From Sphingomonas citricola (lineage in GTDB: Bacteria > Pseudomonadota > Alphaproteobacteria > Sphingomonadales > Sphingomonadaceae), in contig NZ_JAHXZM010000004.1 in NCBI RefSeq assembly GCF_019429535.1, forward strand, positions 248,001-312,000: DNA of 64,000 bases, in the 5' to 3' direction. Below the pieces are notes generated by a model. The model saw only the letters and a program-made list of their open reading frames with translations, ran no database searches and was not told the DNA's origin. The position numbers were made by a program, and so were the translations under genes. Shown one piece after another: positions 43,497 to 53,456 of the stretch (positions are counted from its first letter, which is position 1; every line of letters starts with the position of its first letter).

Positions 43497-44504
43497 TCAG
43501 CGGCGGCGTGCGAGAGTCAATAACTGGTGGTCAGCGATCGTCCGCCCCGCCGCACCACGGGCCATGACCTCGCGCTCGGTCGCGCGCACGATCTCCAGCG
43601 CGCGCATCAGCCGCTGCACGCTCCACCGCTGAAGCGCCGCGATCGTCGCTCCCTCCTCGCGCCAGAAGACGCGGAAGCGCTTCACGACCTGCCCGGCCCC
43701 CTCGCCCGCGTCGACCGCTGCGCGCATCTCAGCGAGGCTCGCCAGCCGCCGCGCAAGCGCCCGCAGCCACGGGATCGGCGAGGCATCTGCCCCCTCCATC
43801 GGTCGCAGCGCGGCGATCAACGCGCTCGCGTCGCCCGCGATGACCGCCTCGACGATCGGCGTGATTTCGCCTTCGTCCAGCTCGGCACCAATCTCGGCCA
43901 GGTCCGACATGCCTGCGTCGCGCGGATGTTCCACGCCGGCGTCGAGGTACAGCGCCAGCTTGTCGACCTCCGACGCCATGATCGCGCGATCGCCATCCCC
44001 TGCCCGCACGATCCGCGCGGCAACACCCGCGCCGAGCCGCAATCCCTGTTCGCGTGCCATGGTGGTGACCAACGCCTCGGCATTGTTTCCCTCGGGCGGA
44101 TAGCAGGCGAAACTCATCGCGCGGTCGCCGGCGAGCGCGATCTTTACCAGCCGCCCCGTCGCCTTCACCGATGGCGCGATCATGACGACCGGATTACCCG
44201 CGCTGGGGGCTTCGAGCAGTGCCTCGACCGCGTCGGCACTCTCCTCGCCCGCACCGACGACGCGGACGAAACGGCGTTCGCCGAACAGCGAAAGGGAGGC
44301 GGCCTCGTCGGCCAGTTTCGCGGGATCGTTCCGCAGGCTCGCCGCGTCGAGATCGACACGCTCCGCTGCTTCCCCCATGCTGCGCGCGAGCCGCGTCGCG
44401 AAGGCCAGCGCACCCGATTCATCGGGGCCGTGGAGCAGGAACAACCGAATATCGCCGCCGCCGCGGTCAAGCGCCGCGGTCAGCTGCGCCTGCGTCGCCT
44501 TCAC
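43497..44504 (-). CDS. holA: DNA polymerase III delta subunit HolA
   Basis: 335 residues; the family is divergent in sequence but the length, the N-terminal FLLHGPDESGALA region and the C-terminal helical part match. Delta opens the sliding clamp as part of the clamp loader. The order leuS-lptE-holA is conserved from E. coli to alphaproteobacteria. ATG 44504 overlaps the lptE stop by 4 bases. It converges on parB. Confidence 0.9.
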   Translation of the reverse strand: MKATQAQLTAALDRGGGDIRLFLLHGPDESGALAFATRLARSMGEAAERVDLDAASLRNDPAKLADEAASLSLFGERRFVRVVGAGEESADAVEALLEAPSAGNPVVMIAPSVKATGRLVKIALAGDRAMSFACYPPEGNNAEALVTTMAREQGLRLGAGVAARIVRAGDGDRAIMASEVDKLALYLDAGVEHPRDAGMSDLAEIGAELDEGEITPIVEAVIAGDASALIAALRPMEGADASPIPWLRALARRLASLAEMRAAVDAGEGAGQVVKRFRVFWREEGATIAALQRWSVQRLMRALEIVRATEREVMARGAAGRTIADHQLLTLARRR

Positions 44505-45007
44505 GGCTGCGGCTGCGCGCGTCGCCTCGCGTAGAGCGCCAGCCGCGCGACGATCTGGTCGGCGATCACCACCGACAGCCGCTCTAGCGCGGTGTTTTCC
44601 GCGGCGACGACGGCATAGTCGCTCTGTACGACGTCGACGCCGACGTCCGATCCCGCGGTCTGATCGAGCACCACCGTCCCCGCCGCCGCGTCGACCAACT
44701 GGTAACGCGCGCGCAGCGTCCGCCGTTCGCGCGTGACGCTGTTGTCACGCCGGACACCCAGGCCCCGAATCTGATCATCGAGCTTGACGACCAGACGATA
44801 GGGTGCGCCACCGCTCGACACCGCACCGAGCCGGTCCTTGAGCGCGTTGGCAACAAGCCAGCCCGCCTTCCCCTCGATCGGGTCGATCTCGACCTGACCG
44901 ATCGACTGCGCGACCGGGCCCGCGCCGCCGCCCGAATAGAGCGGTTGAAGCCCGCAGCCAGCCAACAGCACCGACGCGAGCGTGGCGAGAGGAAGCCGCC
45001 GGATCAC
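44501..45007 (-). CDS. lptE: LPS assembly lipoprotein LptE
   Basis: 168 residues. A lipobox LLAGC (Cys 18) follows a short signal peptide and QPLYSGG is the family motif just after it. LptE plugs the LptD barrel in the outer membrane. GTG 45007 overlaps the leuS TGA as GTGA. A longer frame upstream is leuS sequence in another frame and is rejected. It completes, with lptB at 18040, part of the LPS transport machine present in the window. Confidence 0.9.
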   Translation of the reverse strand: MIRRLPLATLASVLLAGCGLQPLYSGGGAGPVAQSIGQVEIDPIEGKAGWLVANALKDRLGAVSSGGAPYRLVVKLDDQIRGLGVRRDNSVTRERRTLRARYQLVDAAAGTVVLDQTAGSDVGVDVVQSDYAVVAAENTALERLSVVIADQIVARLALYARRRAQPQP

Positions 45008-47547
45008 GCGACGATGTTCACGAGACGGTCGGGCACGACGATGACCTTTCGTGGCGGCTTGCCGTCGAGCAGGCGGGCCACCTTCTCGCTCGCCAGCGCC
45101 GCGGCCTCGGTCGTGTCCTTCGGCGCGCCCTTGGGCATCATCAGCGTGTCGCGAAGCTTGCCGTTGACCTGTACCGCAATCGTCACCTCGTCCTCGACCA
45201 GCATCGCGGGATCGACCGCGGGCCATGCCGCGTCCGCGACCAACCCGGTCTCACCGCGTGCCGCCCACGCCTCCTCGGCCAGATGCGGGACCATCGGCGC
45301 GACGAGGCGGATCAACGTGTCGATCGCCTCGGCGCGCGACGCGGACGCCGGTGCCTTCTCGACCGCGCTGGTCAGCTCGTACAGCTTAGCCACCGCCTTG
45401 TTGAACGACAGCGCCTCGATGTCGGTGGCGATCCCGGCGATCGTCTGATGCAGCTTGCGGTCGAGTGCCGCGTCGCGGTTCTCCCCCGTGTCACGGTCGG
45501 CATCGACGAGGCGCCACAACCGCTGGACGAAGCGCCACGCACCCTCGATCCCGTTCTCGCTCCATTCCAGATCGCGCTCGGGCGGGGAGTCGGACAGCAT
45601 GAACCACCGCACCGCGTCCGCGCCATATTGGTCCACGATCGGCTCGGGATCGACGGTGTTCTTCTTCGACTTGGACATCTTCTCGACCCGGCCACGGATG
45701 ACCGGGATCGAGGCACCCGCCTCGGTCATGAACGAGAGCGCGCCGCCCTCCCCGACGCTCAGATCCGCAGGGTTCACCCACAGAGCGGCCGGCGGGCCGT
45801 CGTGGTCGGGGATGTCGAGCCGGTACGTCTCGTGCGTCACCATGCCCTGCGTGAACAGTCCGGTGAACGGCTCCGCCACGTCGAGCAACCCGACGTGACG
45901 CAGCGCGCGCGTCCAGAAGCGGGCGTAGAGCAGGTGCAGGATCGCGTGCTCGACCCCGCCGATATACTGCCCGACCGGCAGCCACGATTCCGCTACCGCC
46001 TGGTCGAACGGCTTATCACCCGGCGCGCTGGCGAAGCGGATGAAATACCACGAAGAGTCGGCGAACGTGTCGAGCGTGTCGGTGTCGCGCAGCGCCTCGC
46101 CGCCGCACGTCGGGCACGCGACGTGTTTCCACGTCGGATGGCGGTCGAGCGGATTGCCCGGCACGTCGAAGCTGACGTCCTCGGGCAGCACCACCGGCAA
46201 TTGCGCACTCGGCACCGGCACCTCGCCGCACGCGGCGCAGTGGATGATCGGGATCGGCGTGCCCCAGTAACGCTGGCGGCTGACCCCCCAGTCGCGCAGG
46301 CGATAGACCGTCGTTCCCTCGCCCCAGCCCGCTTCCTGCGCGCGCGCGATCACCGAGCGCTTGGCATCCTCGACGCTCATCCCGTCGAGCTCGCAAGAGT
46401 TCACCAGCACGCCGGGGCCGGTGTAGGCCGCGTCGTCGTCGAACGCCGGGTCAGTCCGCTCGCCATCGGCGACGACGCGGCGGATCGGCAGATCGTATTT
46501 GGTCGCGAATTCGAAGTCGCGCTGGTCGTGCGCGGGCACACCGAACACCGCGCCGGTGCCGTATTCCATCAGCACGAAGTTCGCGATGTAGACCGGCAGC
46601 TCGCCCGCGCCCAGCGGATGCGACGCGGTCAACCCGGTGTCGAACCCGAGTTTCTCCTGCGTTTCCAGCTCGGCCGCGGTGGTGCCGCCCTGCTTGCAGC
46701 GTTCGATGAAAGCCGCAGCTTCGGAGTTCTGCGCGGCGAGCGCTTGCGCGATCGGATGATCCGCCGCGACCGCGACGAAGCTCGCGCCGTAGATCGTGTC
46801 GGGCCGCGTCGTGAACACCTCGACGCTGCCACCATCGGAAAGCGCGAAGCGGAACCGCAACCCCTGGCTGCGGCCGATCCAGTTCTCCTGCATCAACCGG
46901 ACCTTGTCGGGCCAGTGTTCGAGGCTGCCCAGCCCCTCGATCAATTCGTCGGCGAATTGCGTGATCTTCAGGAACCACTGCGAGAGCTTGCGCTTCTCGA
47001 CCAGCGCACCCGATCGCCAGCCGCGGCCGTCGATCACCTGTTCGTTGGCGAGCACGGTCATATCGACCGGGTCCCAATTGACCGCCGATTCCTTGCGATA
47101 GACCAGCCCGGCTTCGTAAAAGGCGAGGAACAGCGCCTGCTCGTGCCCGTAGTAATTGGGCTCGCAGGTGGCCAGCTCGCGAGTCCAGTCGAGCGCGAAG
47201 CCCAGCCGCTTCAGCTGCGCCTTCATCGTCGCGATGTTCGATCGCGTCCAATTGCCCGGATGGACGCCCTTCTCCATCGCGGCATTCTCGGCCGGCATCC
47301 CGAACGCGTCCCACCCCATCGGGTGAAGCACCTCGTGCCCCGTCATGCGGCGATAGCGCGCCAGCACGTCGCCCATCGTATAGTTGCGAACGTGCCCCAT
47401 GTGGATCTTCCCCGACGGATAGGGAAACATCTCGAGCACGTAGGTCTTGGGCTTAGCGCTGTGGTCGTCGGCGGCGAAGGTGCGGCGTTCGTCCCACACC
47501 TGCTGCCAGTGCGCGTCCGCCTTCAGGGCATTGAACCGGGAAGCCAT
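45004..47547 (-). CDS. leuS: Leucyl-tRNA synthetase
   Basis: 847 residues. The ATP-binding HIGH variant is HMGH (residues 49-52), and the second signature KMSKSKKN lies near 622. The editing domain and zinc-type segment ([10 protein letters not shown]) are present. ATG 47547 begins a normal LeuRS N-terminus; the frame is open to 47982 but that part is antisense-free upstream sequence of another gene. It is translated just before lptE. Confidence 0.96.
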   Translation of the reverse strand: MASRFNALKADAHWQQVWDERRTFAADDHSAKPKTYVLEMFPYPSGKIHMGHVRNYTMGDVLARYRRMTGHEVLHPMGWDAFGMPAENAAMEKGVHPGNWTRSNIATMKAQLKRLGFALDWTRELATCEPNYYGHEQALFLAFYEAGLVYRKESAVNWDPVDMTVLANEQVIDGRGWRSGALVEKRKLSQWFLKITQFADELIEGLGSLEHWPDKVRLMQENWIGRSQGLRFRFALSDGGSVEVFTTRPDTIYGASFVAVAADHPIAQALAAQNSEAAAFIERCKQGGTTAAELETQEKLGFDTGLTASHPLGAGELPVYIANFVLMEYGTGAVFGVPAHDQRDFEFATKYDLPIRRVVADGERTDPAFDDDAAYTGPGVLVNSCELDGMSVEDAKRSVIARAQEAGWGEGTTVYRLRDWGVSRQRYWGTPIPIIHCAACGEVPVPSAQLPVVLPEDVSFDVPGNPLDRHPTWKHVACPTCGGEALRDTDTLDTFADSSWYFIRFASAPGDKPFDQAVAESWLPVGQYIGGVEHAILHLLYARFWTRALRHVGLLDVAEPFTGLFTQGMVTHETYRLDIPDHDGPPAALWVNPADLSVGEGGALSFMTEAGASIPVIRGRVEKMSKSKKNTVDPEPIVDQYGADAVRWFMLSDSPPERDLEWSENGIEGAWRFVQRLWRLVDADRDTGENRDAALDRKLHQTIAGIATDIEALSFNKAVAKLYELTSAVEKAPASASRAEAIDTLIRLVAPMVPHLAEEAWAARGETGLVADAAWPAVDPAMLVEDEVTIAVQVNGKLRDTLMMPKGAPKDTTEAAALASEKVARLLDGKPPRKVIVVPDRLVNIVA

Positions 47548-47564
47548 GATCGGTGTCGCGTCGC

Positions 47565-48014
47565 TCAGCCGGTGACCGAACCGCGGCGCAGGTCGCGCGC
47601 CTTGGTCAGGATGATGTCCTCGAGCTTCTGCGTCGTCGCGGCCGCGACCGGCGCCGACACCCACTGCCCGCCACGATTGACCTCGCGTAGCGCCGCGACC
47701 CGCACCGCGTCGGCGCGCAGGTCCTGGTCGAGAATCGACACCGTCACCTTCATCCGCTCGGTCGGGAGCTGCGGGTTGACGTACCAGTCGGTCACGACGA
47801 CGCCACCGTTCGAATCGGTCTGGAGCAGCGGCATGAAGCTCAGCGTGTCGAGCGTCGCGCGCCACAGGTAGCTGTTGACGCCGATCGTCGTGACCTTGGA
47901 GGCCGCGAGGTCGGCGGACGGACGCTTGTTGCCGCCGGTGCTGCATCCTGCGAGCACGGTTGAAGTGGCGAGGGCGGCGCAAAGGCCGAGGGCAACACGC
48001 GAACGGCGAAACAT
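47565..48014 (-). CDS. DUF3576 lipoprotein
   Basis: 149 residues. Lipobox VLAGC (Cys 24) after a signal peptide. The DUF3576 domain ([19 protein letters not shown]) is characteristic of alphaproteobacteria. It lies 17 bases upstream of leuS. It is probably anchored in the inner or outer membrane; function unknown. The start ATG 48014 faces a 212-base divergent spacer. Confidence 0.88.
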   Translation of the reverse strand: MFRRSRVALGLCAALATSTVLAGCSTGGNKRPSADLAASKVTTIGVNSYLWRATLDTLSFMPLLQTDSNGGVVVTDWYVNPQLPTERMKVTVSILDQDLRADAVRVAALREVNRGGQWVSAPVAAATTQKLEDIILTKARDLRRGSVTG

Positions 48015-48226
48015 GGCAGGTTCCTTGGCAAAATCACGCGCCGAGCGGCGGGCGCACCATCAGCCTCCACCTGTATCCGCCCGCACGAAGCGCGGCAAGC
48101 GCGCGCGGGCTGTGCTATATCCGCAACACTCCGCCTGATTCGGCTTTCGCCCTGATGGACTTGGAACCCGAAGCTGCTAGGTCGCTTGTCGGAGCGGCGT
48201 AGATCGCCGTTGAGGGGTTTTGAGTC

Positions 48227-48943
48227 GTGAACGCACGTCGGGTCATTGCTGGCAGCATGGGGGTAGCCTGCGCGGCAATCGCCTTTGCCGTCGCGCCCGC
48301 GTTCGGTGCCGCCGAGACCGCGCCGCGCACCGTGAAGCGCTTCGTCGCGCCGCGTGTCGCCGGCACCTTCACCCCCGCCGCCGCCGATCCGAAACTCGCC
48401 GCCTTGTTCGCGCGCAGCGGCCTCGACGCGAGCGGGTTCAGCTTCACCCCGTCCGAATCGCGCAGCGGCAGCCGCTCGGTCACCGTCGCGGTCCGTGCGC
48501 GCTCGACGCTCGCACCGTCGCGCGACAACAGCCGTCTCGCGGCCGCGGCCCCCAGCCCCACCGTCGGGCTGGCGCCGATCGCGTACAACCTGGGCGTCTC
48601 GGTCGGGTGGAAACGGTTCGCGGTCACGGGTGACATGGCGAAGGTCGATCTGGCGGCGACGCCGGGCGGGCGCGAATCGTCCGATCTCGCACTCAGCTAC
48701 GCGGGCAACCACATCTCGGGTCAGCTGCGCGCCACCGCCGACCGCGCGCTCGCGGGGACGCCGAGCCTTGTCGCCGAACGGCCGAGCTACTCGCTCGATC
48801 TCGGCGGCTCCTATTCGCTGACGCGCAACATCGATCTGACCGCGGGCATGCGTTACAAGAGCGAGCGTGAGCGGCTGACGCGGCGCGAGGACGACCGCCA
48901 CGACAGCCAGGCCGTCTACGTGGGCACCGCCTTCCGCTTCTGA
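48227..48943 (+). CDS. Probable outer-membrane beta-barrel protein, unknown
   Basis: 238 residues. Signal peptide (VACAAIAFAVAPAFGAA), then a disordered Ser/Ala-rich part and a C-terminal half with alternating hydrophobic strands (SLDLGGSYSLTRNIDLTAGM) that ends in an aromatic Phe, as outer-membrane barrels do. No family is recognised. The GTG at 48227 follows a GGGGTTTTG stretch; an ATG at residue 11 (48257) would cut the signal peptide. Confidence 0.65.
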   Translation: MNARRVIAGSMGVACAAIAFAVAPAFGAAETAPRTVKRFVAPRVAGTFTPAAADPKLAALFARSGLDASGFSFTPSESRSGSRSVTVAVRARSTLAPSRDNSRLAAAAPSPTVGLAPIAYNLGVSVGWKRFAVTGDMAKVDLAATPGGRESSDLALSYAGNHISGQLRATADRALAGTPSLVAERPSYSLDLGGSYSLTRNIDLTAGMRYKSERERLTRREDDRHDSQAVYVGTAFRF

Positions 48944-48952
48944 TCGCGCAGG

Positions 48953-49498
48953 TTACGGCAACCAGCCGTCGATGGCCGCGTAACCGTAAAAGCCGTGCAT
49001 TGCCCGGAAACGAGTCTCGTTCACCCCCCCGAGAGCAATGATCGGGACGCCTGCCGCGTGCCCGATCATGCGCGCGCGTCGAACCCCTAGCGCCACAGCG
49101 CCCGGATGCGACCGGGTGGCGAACATCGGCGAGACGAACACCGCCTGCGCGCCCGCGATCCGCGCCTGACGTGCCTGCCGGACCGAATGCACCGGCCAGG
49201 TAATCAGCCCGCTACCGACGCGTCCGTGCACGCCATCCTCCCCTGGCATCCGCATCGAGCCGGCGCGAACCAGCACCAGCCCGCGCGTCAGGGCGACGCG
49301 CCGCACCCGCGCGAACAGCCGCGCGCGTTCGACCGGCGGCAGCGAATAGTGCCGGAATACCACACCCCCGCCGCGCGGCAGCCGTCGCAGCGCCTGCCAC
49401 AACGCGTCTCCCATCCGCTCGTCGGTCATCAACCAGCGCGTCGGCAACGGCCGGGGTGCGCCGGGGTTGATCGAGCGACTGGGGTGGCGGGGCCTCAT
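48953..49498 (-). CDS. Thiamine-phosphate synthase-like protein (TenI/ThiE superfamily)
   Basis: 181 residues, shorter than ThiE. The TIM-barrel superfamily pattern is present in AGAQAVFVSPMFATRSHPGA and PIIALGGVNETRF, but the usual phosphate-binding and hydroxymethylpyrimidine motifs are changed. It may be a TenI-like regulator or a divergent ThiE. ATG 49498 is favoured; the longer frame runs into yggS sequence. It is divergent from yggS by 22 bases and convergent with the barrel protein gene. Confidence 0.75.
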   Translation of the reverse strand: MRPRHPSRSINPGAPRPLPTRWLMTDERMGDALWQALRRLPRGGGVVFRHYSLPPVERARLFARVRRVALTRGLVLVRAGSMRMPGEDGVHGRVGSGLITWPVHSVRQARQARIAGAQAVFVSPMFATRSHPGAVALGVRRARMIGHAAGVPIIALGGVNETRFRAMHGFYGYAAIDGWLP

Positions 49499-49520
49499 CA
49501 CGCCGCCTATAGCCCGCGCA

Positions 49521-50237
49521 ATGCCGTTCGACGAACCCTCGCTCACCCCGCGACCCGCACCGCGTGTCCGTGACGACCGCCCCGCGACCGAACGGCTGGT
49601 CGACATTCGCGCTCGGATCGACAAGGCGGCGGCGATCGCGCGGCGTGCCCCAGGCGACGTCACCCTGATCGCGGTGTCGAAGACGCACCCGGCGACCGCG
49701 ATCCTGCCGCTGCTTGCGGCCGGACACCGCGACTTCGGCGAAAACCGGGTACAGGAAGCCGAGGCAAAGTGGCCCGGGTTGCGCGACCAATATCCAGACG
49801 TACGGCTCCACCTGATCGGCCAGCTTCAGTCGAACAAGGCACGCGACGCGGTGCGGATCGCCGATGCGATCCACGCGGTAGACCGTGCGTCGCTGGTCGT
49901 CGCACTCGCGCGCGCGATGGAGCAGGAAGGGCGTCGCCCCACCTGCTTCCTCCAGGTCAACATCGGCGACGAGCCGCAGAAGGGCGGCTGCGCGATCGCC
50001 GACCTGCCGGCGCTGCTCGCCGAGGCGCGCGGGGTCGACCTGCCGGTCGCCGGGCTTATGTGCCTGCCGCCCGCGGGGCTCGAGGCCGCGCCCTATTTCG
50101 CGCTGCTCGCGAAGATCGCGCGCGAGCATGATCTGACCGGGCTCAGCATGGGAATGTCCGAGGACTACGAAACCGCGGTGACGCTCGGCGCGACGCACGT
50201 CCGCGTCGGCTCCGCGCTGTTCGGTACGCGCGCGTGA
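49521..50237 (+). CDS. YggS-family PLP-binding protein
   Basis: 238 residues. The lysine that binds pyridoxal phosphate is in AVSKTHP (K54); GENRVQEAEAKW, HLIGQLQSNK and GLSMGMSEDYETA are diagnostic. It maintains PLP and amino-acid homeostasis rather than catalysing a known reaction. ATG 49521 gives a family-like start; the frame extends upstream to 49467. Its end overlaps the HAD gene by 4 bases (GTGA). Confidence 0.93.
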   Translation: MPFDEPSLTPRPAPRVRDDRPATERLVDIRARIDKAAAIARRAPGDVTLIAVSKTHPATAILPLLAAGHRDFGENRVQEAEAKWPGLRDQYPDVRLHLIGQLQSNKARDAVRIADAIHAVDRASLVVALARAMEQEGRRPTCFLQVNIGDEPQKGGCAIADLPALLAEARGVDLPVAGLMCLPPAGLEAAPYFALLAKIAREHDLTGLSMGMSEDYETAVTLGATHVRVGSALFGTRA

Positions 50238-50947
50238 CGGTCGACGTCGTGCCGCAGGGGAAGCGAGCCCCCCGACCGATCCAGTGCCGTTTCGCGGCAC
50301 TCTTGTTCGATTTCGACGGCGTGCTGATCGAGAGCGAGGCCGCGGGCAATCGCCAGATCGCGGAATTCCTGACCGGGATCGGCCACCCGACCACCCCCGA
50401 ACAGTCGATGGCCAATTTCATGGGGCTGTCGGGCGCCGATTTCCGCGGCGCGGTTGAGCGCTGGATCGGCGGGCCGCTGCCCGACAGCTTCCACGCGGCG
50501 CGCGCGGCCGAGGATGCGCGCTGCATCGCCGACGGGATCGAGGAGGTCGCGGGCGCGGTCGCCTTCGTTCGCAGCCTGCCGGCCGCGTTGCCCAAGGCGG
50601 TCGTATCGTCGAGCAATACGCGCTGGCTCCACGCGCACCTCGCGCACCTCGGGCTCACCGATGTCTTCGGCGAGCACGTCTATTCGGGGACCGAGCACGT
50701 CACGCGCGGCAAACCCGCGCCCGATTTGTACCTCTACGCCGCACAGCGGCTGGGCGTGGCGATCGAACGCTGCGCGATCCTGGAGGACTCGCCCGTCGGC
50801 GCCACCGGCGCGGTCGCGAGCGGCGGCTATGTCATCGGGCTCGTCGCCGGGACGCACTGCGCACCCGGCCACGACGAACGCCTGCGCGCGATCGGGGTTG
50901 ACGCGATCGCGCACGATTTCGGCGCGGTCAGCGCGCTCCTCGCCTGA
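50234..50947 (+). CDS. HAD-superfamily phosphatase (beta-phosphoglucomutase-like)
   Basis: 237 residues. Nucleophile motif DFDGVL (D26, D28), later SSNTRW, GKPAPD and LEDSPVGATGA give HAD motifs I-IV in order; the helical cap fits the phosphoglycolate phosphatase or beta-phosphoglucomutase type. Substrate is not assignable. GTG 50234 overlaps yggS, so the two are translationally coupled. Its 3' end overlaps the convergent YdcF-like gene by 20 bases. Confidence 0.9.
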   Translation: MTVDVVPQGKRAPRPIQCRFAALLFDFDGVLIESEAAGNRQIAEFLTGIGHPTTPEQSMANFMGLSGADFRGAVERWIGGPLPDSFHAARAAEDARCIADGIEEVAGAVAFVRSLPAALPKAVVSSSNTRWLHAHLAHLGLTDVFGEHVYSGTEHVTRGKPAPDLYLYAAQRLGVAIERCAILEDSPVGATGAVASGGYVIGLVAGTHCAPGHDERLRAIGVDAIAHDFGAVSALLA

Positions 50948-51416
50948 ACCGCGCCCAGGTGCCCGCCACCGCGTCGTACGGCAGCGCTAGCAGCTCGCGC
51001 GCATAGGCGCGGGCGCGTCGCCTCGCAGGGCGATGACCGTGATCGAGCCGCGCGCCGGCGGTCGCGACGCCGAACAGCCGCATCAGCATACGCGCACGCG
51101 GCTGGTGCCAATTGTCGGTACAGGCGATGCACCGCGTGATCCCGTTCGCCCGCGCGTGGATCGCCGCGGCACGCGCGGTCTGCAACGTGTCGCGGCTCAC
51201 CTCATCGAGCACCAGTCGGTCCGCGGCGACCAGATCGCGCAGCCCGCGCGCGATCACCGACGCCTCCGATGGCCCCTCGCGTCCGATCGCACCCGAGCAG
51301 AAGACGATCGCGCGGGGATGCGTCGACGCCAGTTGCCGCGCGAGCGCGATCCGTCCGGCGAGCGCGCCGCTCGGCTGTCCACCGGCACGCACCGCGGCAC
51401 CGAACACCACGATCAT
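50928..51416 (-). CDS. YdcF/DUF218 family protein
   Basis: 162 residues. The family motifs IVVFGAAV, CSGAIG and CTDNWHQPRARM match DUF218 (YdcF/ElyC-like) proteins, which are often linked to cell envelope carbohydrate metabolism. There is no membrane segment; the protein consists of the catalytic-like domain only. It lies four bases after ribA (which stops at 51421), so it can be on the same transcript. Confidence 0.8.
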   Translation of the reverse strand: MIVVFGAAVRAGGQPSGALAGRIALARQLASTHPRAIVFCSGAIGREGPSEASVIARGLRDLVAADRLVLDEVSRDTLQTARAAAIHARANGITRCIACTDNWHQPRARMLMRLFGVATAGARLDHGHRPARRRARAYARELLALPYDAVAGTWARFRRGAR

Positions 51417-51420
51417 CGCG

Positions 51421-52476
51421 TCAGAACTGATGACCGGTCCGGTCGCGCTTGGTCGCGAGATAGCGCTCGTTGTGCGGATTAGGGGTGAGGAAATGCGGAA
51501 CGCGCTCGATCACCGCGATCCCCGCCGCCTCCAGCCCCGCAACCTTGGCGGGATTGTTGGTTAGCAGCCGCACCTCCGCCTGCCCCAATAGCGCGAGCAT
51601 CCGCGCCGCGACGCCAAAATCGCGCGCGTCGATCGCGAAGCCGAGCCGCGTGTTCGCATCGACGGTGTCGAACCCCTGATCCTGCAAGGCGTAGGCGCGC
51701 AGCTTGTTGATCAACCCAATCCCGCGCCCCTCCTGCCGCAGGTACAGCAGGATGCCCCATCCGCTCGCCTCGATCGCGTGGATCGCGGCATGGAGCTGCG
51801 GCCCGCAATCACACTTGAGGCTGCCGAGCACGTCGCCGGTCAGACATTCGCTGTGCAGCCGCACCACCGGCGGGCGTCCGTTGGGTGCACCGATGATCAG
51901 CGCGACATGCTCGTCCGCGCTCTCGGGCGAGCGGAAGGCGACGATCTCGGCATCCTCGGCACCATCGACCGGCAGCTTCGCGCGCACCGCGATCGACAAT
52001 CGTGCCGCATCCTCGTGCGCGGCAATGTCGTCGGGGGTGATAGTCACTTCAGCGTCGCGCCCGTCGGTGAAGAAGGCGGGCAGCAGCCCCGCAATCCGCG
52101 CGAGTTGCAACGCCGCCGCGGTGGCGGTTGGCCGCGCATTGTCGAGCGTGCGGAACGGCCCCTTCATCGGCGTCGCGAGATCGCGCTGCGGATCGGCTAT
52201 CGCGGTCGCCAGCGCCATGTCGAACCACGGCGCCCGCTCGATCAGCACCGGATGGTCGGGATCGCCCGCGGCGCGCTGGTTGAGCAGCTTGAGCGTGTCG
52301 GCGCGCCCGCTCGAGATCAGGATGCCGTATCGATCATCGGCGAAGTCGCGCAGACGCTCTTCGTCGGCGGTTTCGATCGCCAGCAACGTCAGCGGCGGCT
52401 CGCCCGGGGCCACGATCGCGATTGCCCAGCCGCGACGCAGCGCATCGATCGCCCGGGCCGCGTCGCGCGCGCTCAC
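51421..52476 (-). CDS. ribA: GTP cyclohydrolase II (riboflavin synthesis) with degenerate N-terminal domain
   Basis: 351 residues. The C-terminal half is complete GTP cyclohydrolase II: zinc Cys cluster in ECLTGDVLGSLKCDCG and the active-site RQEGRGIGL. The first 150 residues occupy the place of the dihydroxybutanone-phosphate synthase domain but lack its acidic catalytic motif, so this part is probably non-catalytic, as in other alphaproteobacteria. GTG 52476 overlaps the xth stop; the apparent long frame upstream to 53292 is out-of-frame shadow over xth. Confidence 0.9.
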   Translation of the reverse strand: MSARDAARAIDALRRGWAIAIVAPGEPPLTLLAIETADEERLRDFADDRYGILISSGRADTLKLLNQRAAGDPDHPVLIERAPWFDMALATAIADPQRDLATPMKGPFRTLDNARPTATAAALQLARIAGLLPAFFTDGRDAEVTITPDDIAAHEDAARLSIAVRAKLPVDGAEDAEIVAFRSPESADEHVALIIGAPNGRPPVVRLHSECLTGDVLGSLKCDCGPQLHAAIHAIEASGWGILLYLRQEGRGIGLINKLRAYALQDQGFDTVDANTRLGFAIDARDFGVAARMLALLGQAEVRLLTNNPAKVAGLEAAGIAVIERVPHFLTPNPHNERYLATKRDRTGHQF

Positions 52477-53255
52477 CAGTCGAACTCGGTCATGATCGGC
52501 ACGTGGTCGCTCGGCTTGAGCCAACTGCGGCAATCCTCGAACACCCTGTGCGCGCGCGCCTGCGCCGCGACGTCGGCGGTCGCCCACATGTGATCGAGCC
52601 GACGCCCGCGATCGTTCTTGGTCCAGTCGGGCGAGCGATAGCTCCACCACGTGTGCAGTCGCGCGGGTGAAGGATGGAAATGACGGCCGAGATCGACCCA
52701 GCTGTTCGATGCCTTGAGCGCGTCCAGCGCCTCCACCTCGACCGGTGTGTGGCTGACGACCTTCAACAGCGCCTTGTGGCTCCACACGTCGGCGGGAAGA
52801 GGGGCGATGTTGAAATCGCCGGTCAGGATCGTCGGCGCGTCGAGCCCCTCCGACCAGCGTGTCATGCGTTCGACGAAATCGAGCTTCTGCCCGAACTTCG
52901 GGTTCACCGCGCGGTCGGGGACGTCGCCGCCCGCGGGGACATAGACGTTCTCGAGGCGAACCCCGTTCGGCAACCGCACCCCCAGATGCCGCGCCTCCTT
53001 GTTCGCCTGCCAGTCGAGCCGGTCGTCCTGGACCAGCGGGATCCGCGACACGATCGCGACGCCGTGATGCATCCGCTGCCCGTGGAGCAAAACGTGATCG
53101 TAGCCGAGCGCGCGGAAGGCATCGATCGGGAAGTCGGCGTCGATCACCTTGGTTTCCTGCAGACACAGAATGTCGGGTTGCGCCTCGCGCAGGAATTGCT
53201 CGACGATGTCGATGCGGAACCGCACCGAGTTGATGTTCCAGGATACGATCTTCAC
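52473..53255 (-). CDS. xth: Exodeoxyribonuclease III
   Basis: 260 residues. ExoIII motifs: SWNINSVRFR near the start, LQETKV, GDFNIAP and a terminal SDHVPI with the catalytic His. It repairs abasic sites by cutting 5' to them. ATG 53255 begins the first motif. It overlaps ribA by 4 bases. A 373-base non-coding, repeat-bearing gap lies upstream. Confidence 0.93.
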   Translation of the reverse strand: MKIVSWNINSVRFRIDIVEQFLREAQPDILCLQETKVIDADFPIDAFRALGYDHVLLHGQRMHHGVAIVSRIPLVQDDRLDWQANKEARHLGVRLPNGVRLENVYVPAGGDVPDRAVNPKFGQKLDFVERMTRWSEGLDAPTILTGDFNIAPLPADVWSHKALLKVVSHTPVEVEALDALKASNSWVDLGRHFHPSPARLHTWWSYRSPDWTKNDRGRRLDHMWATADVAAQARAHRVFEDCRSWLKPSDHVPIMTEFDW

Positions 53256-53362
53256 GTCGCGGCGTGTAGCGCCGCGGGCAGGGGCCTGCCAAGGGGAGGG
53301 GACGACGCGCGGTCGTGCCGGGCCCTCGGTTCTTGGTAGCGTTGATATGGCTCAGGTGGGCC

Positions 53363-53415
53363 CGCCGCGGGCAAAGCCCGCGTCGTCGGACGGGCCGTGC
53401 GGCCCGCCGGCCGTG
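53363..53415 (+). repeat. Dispersed hairpin repeat, copy 1
   Basis: GCCGCGGGCAAAGCCCGCG opens with a hairpin GCGGGC-AAA-GCCCGC, continues GTCGTCGGACGGGC, then a second small hairpin CGGGCCG-TG-CGGCCCG and CCGGCCGT. The same order with a different inner hairpin recurs at 55175. It resembles a REP-type extragenic element, upstream of xth. Confidence 0.7.
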
Positions 53416-53456
53416 CTTGGGCGTCTGGCGACTTTCGCCTGCGCCCTACGCAGAAT

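Noticed and set aside
43926..43943. A TGTTCCACG sequence within holA resembling a parS half site
   Set aside because: The second half does not continue the palindrome.
47548..47982. Upstream extension of leuS by about 145 residues
   Set aside because: It overlaps the DUF3576 lipoprotein gene in another frame and has no LeuRS similarity; ATG 47547 starts the normal N-terminus.
51421..53292. A long minus-strand frame covering ribA and most of xth
   Set aside because: Its upstream part is an out-of-frame shadow of xth, which has clear ExoIII motifs; ribA starts at GTG 52476.
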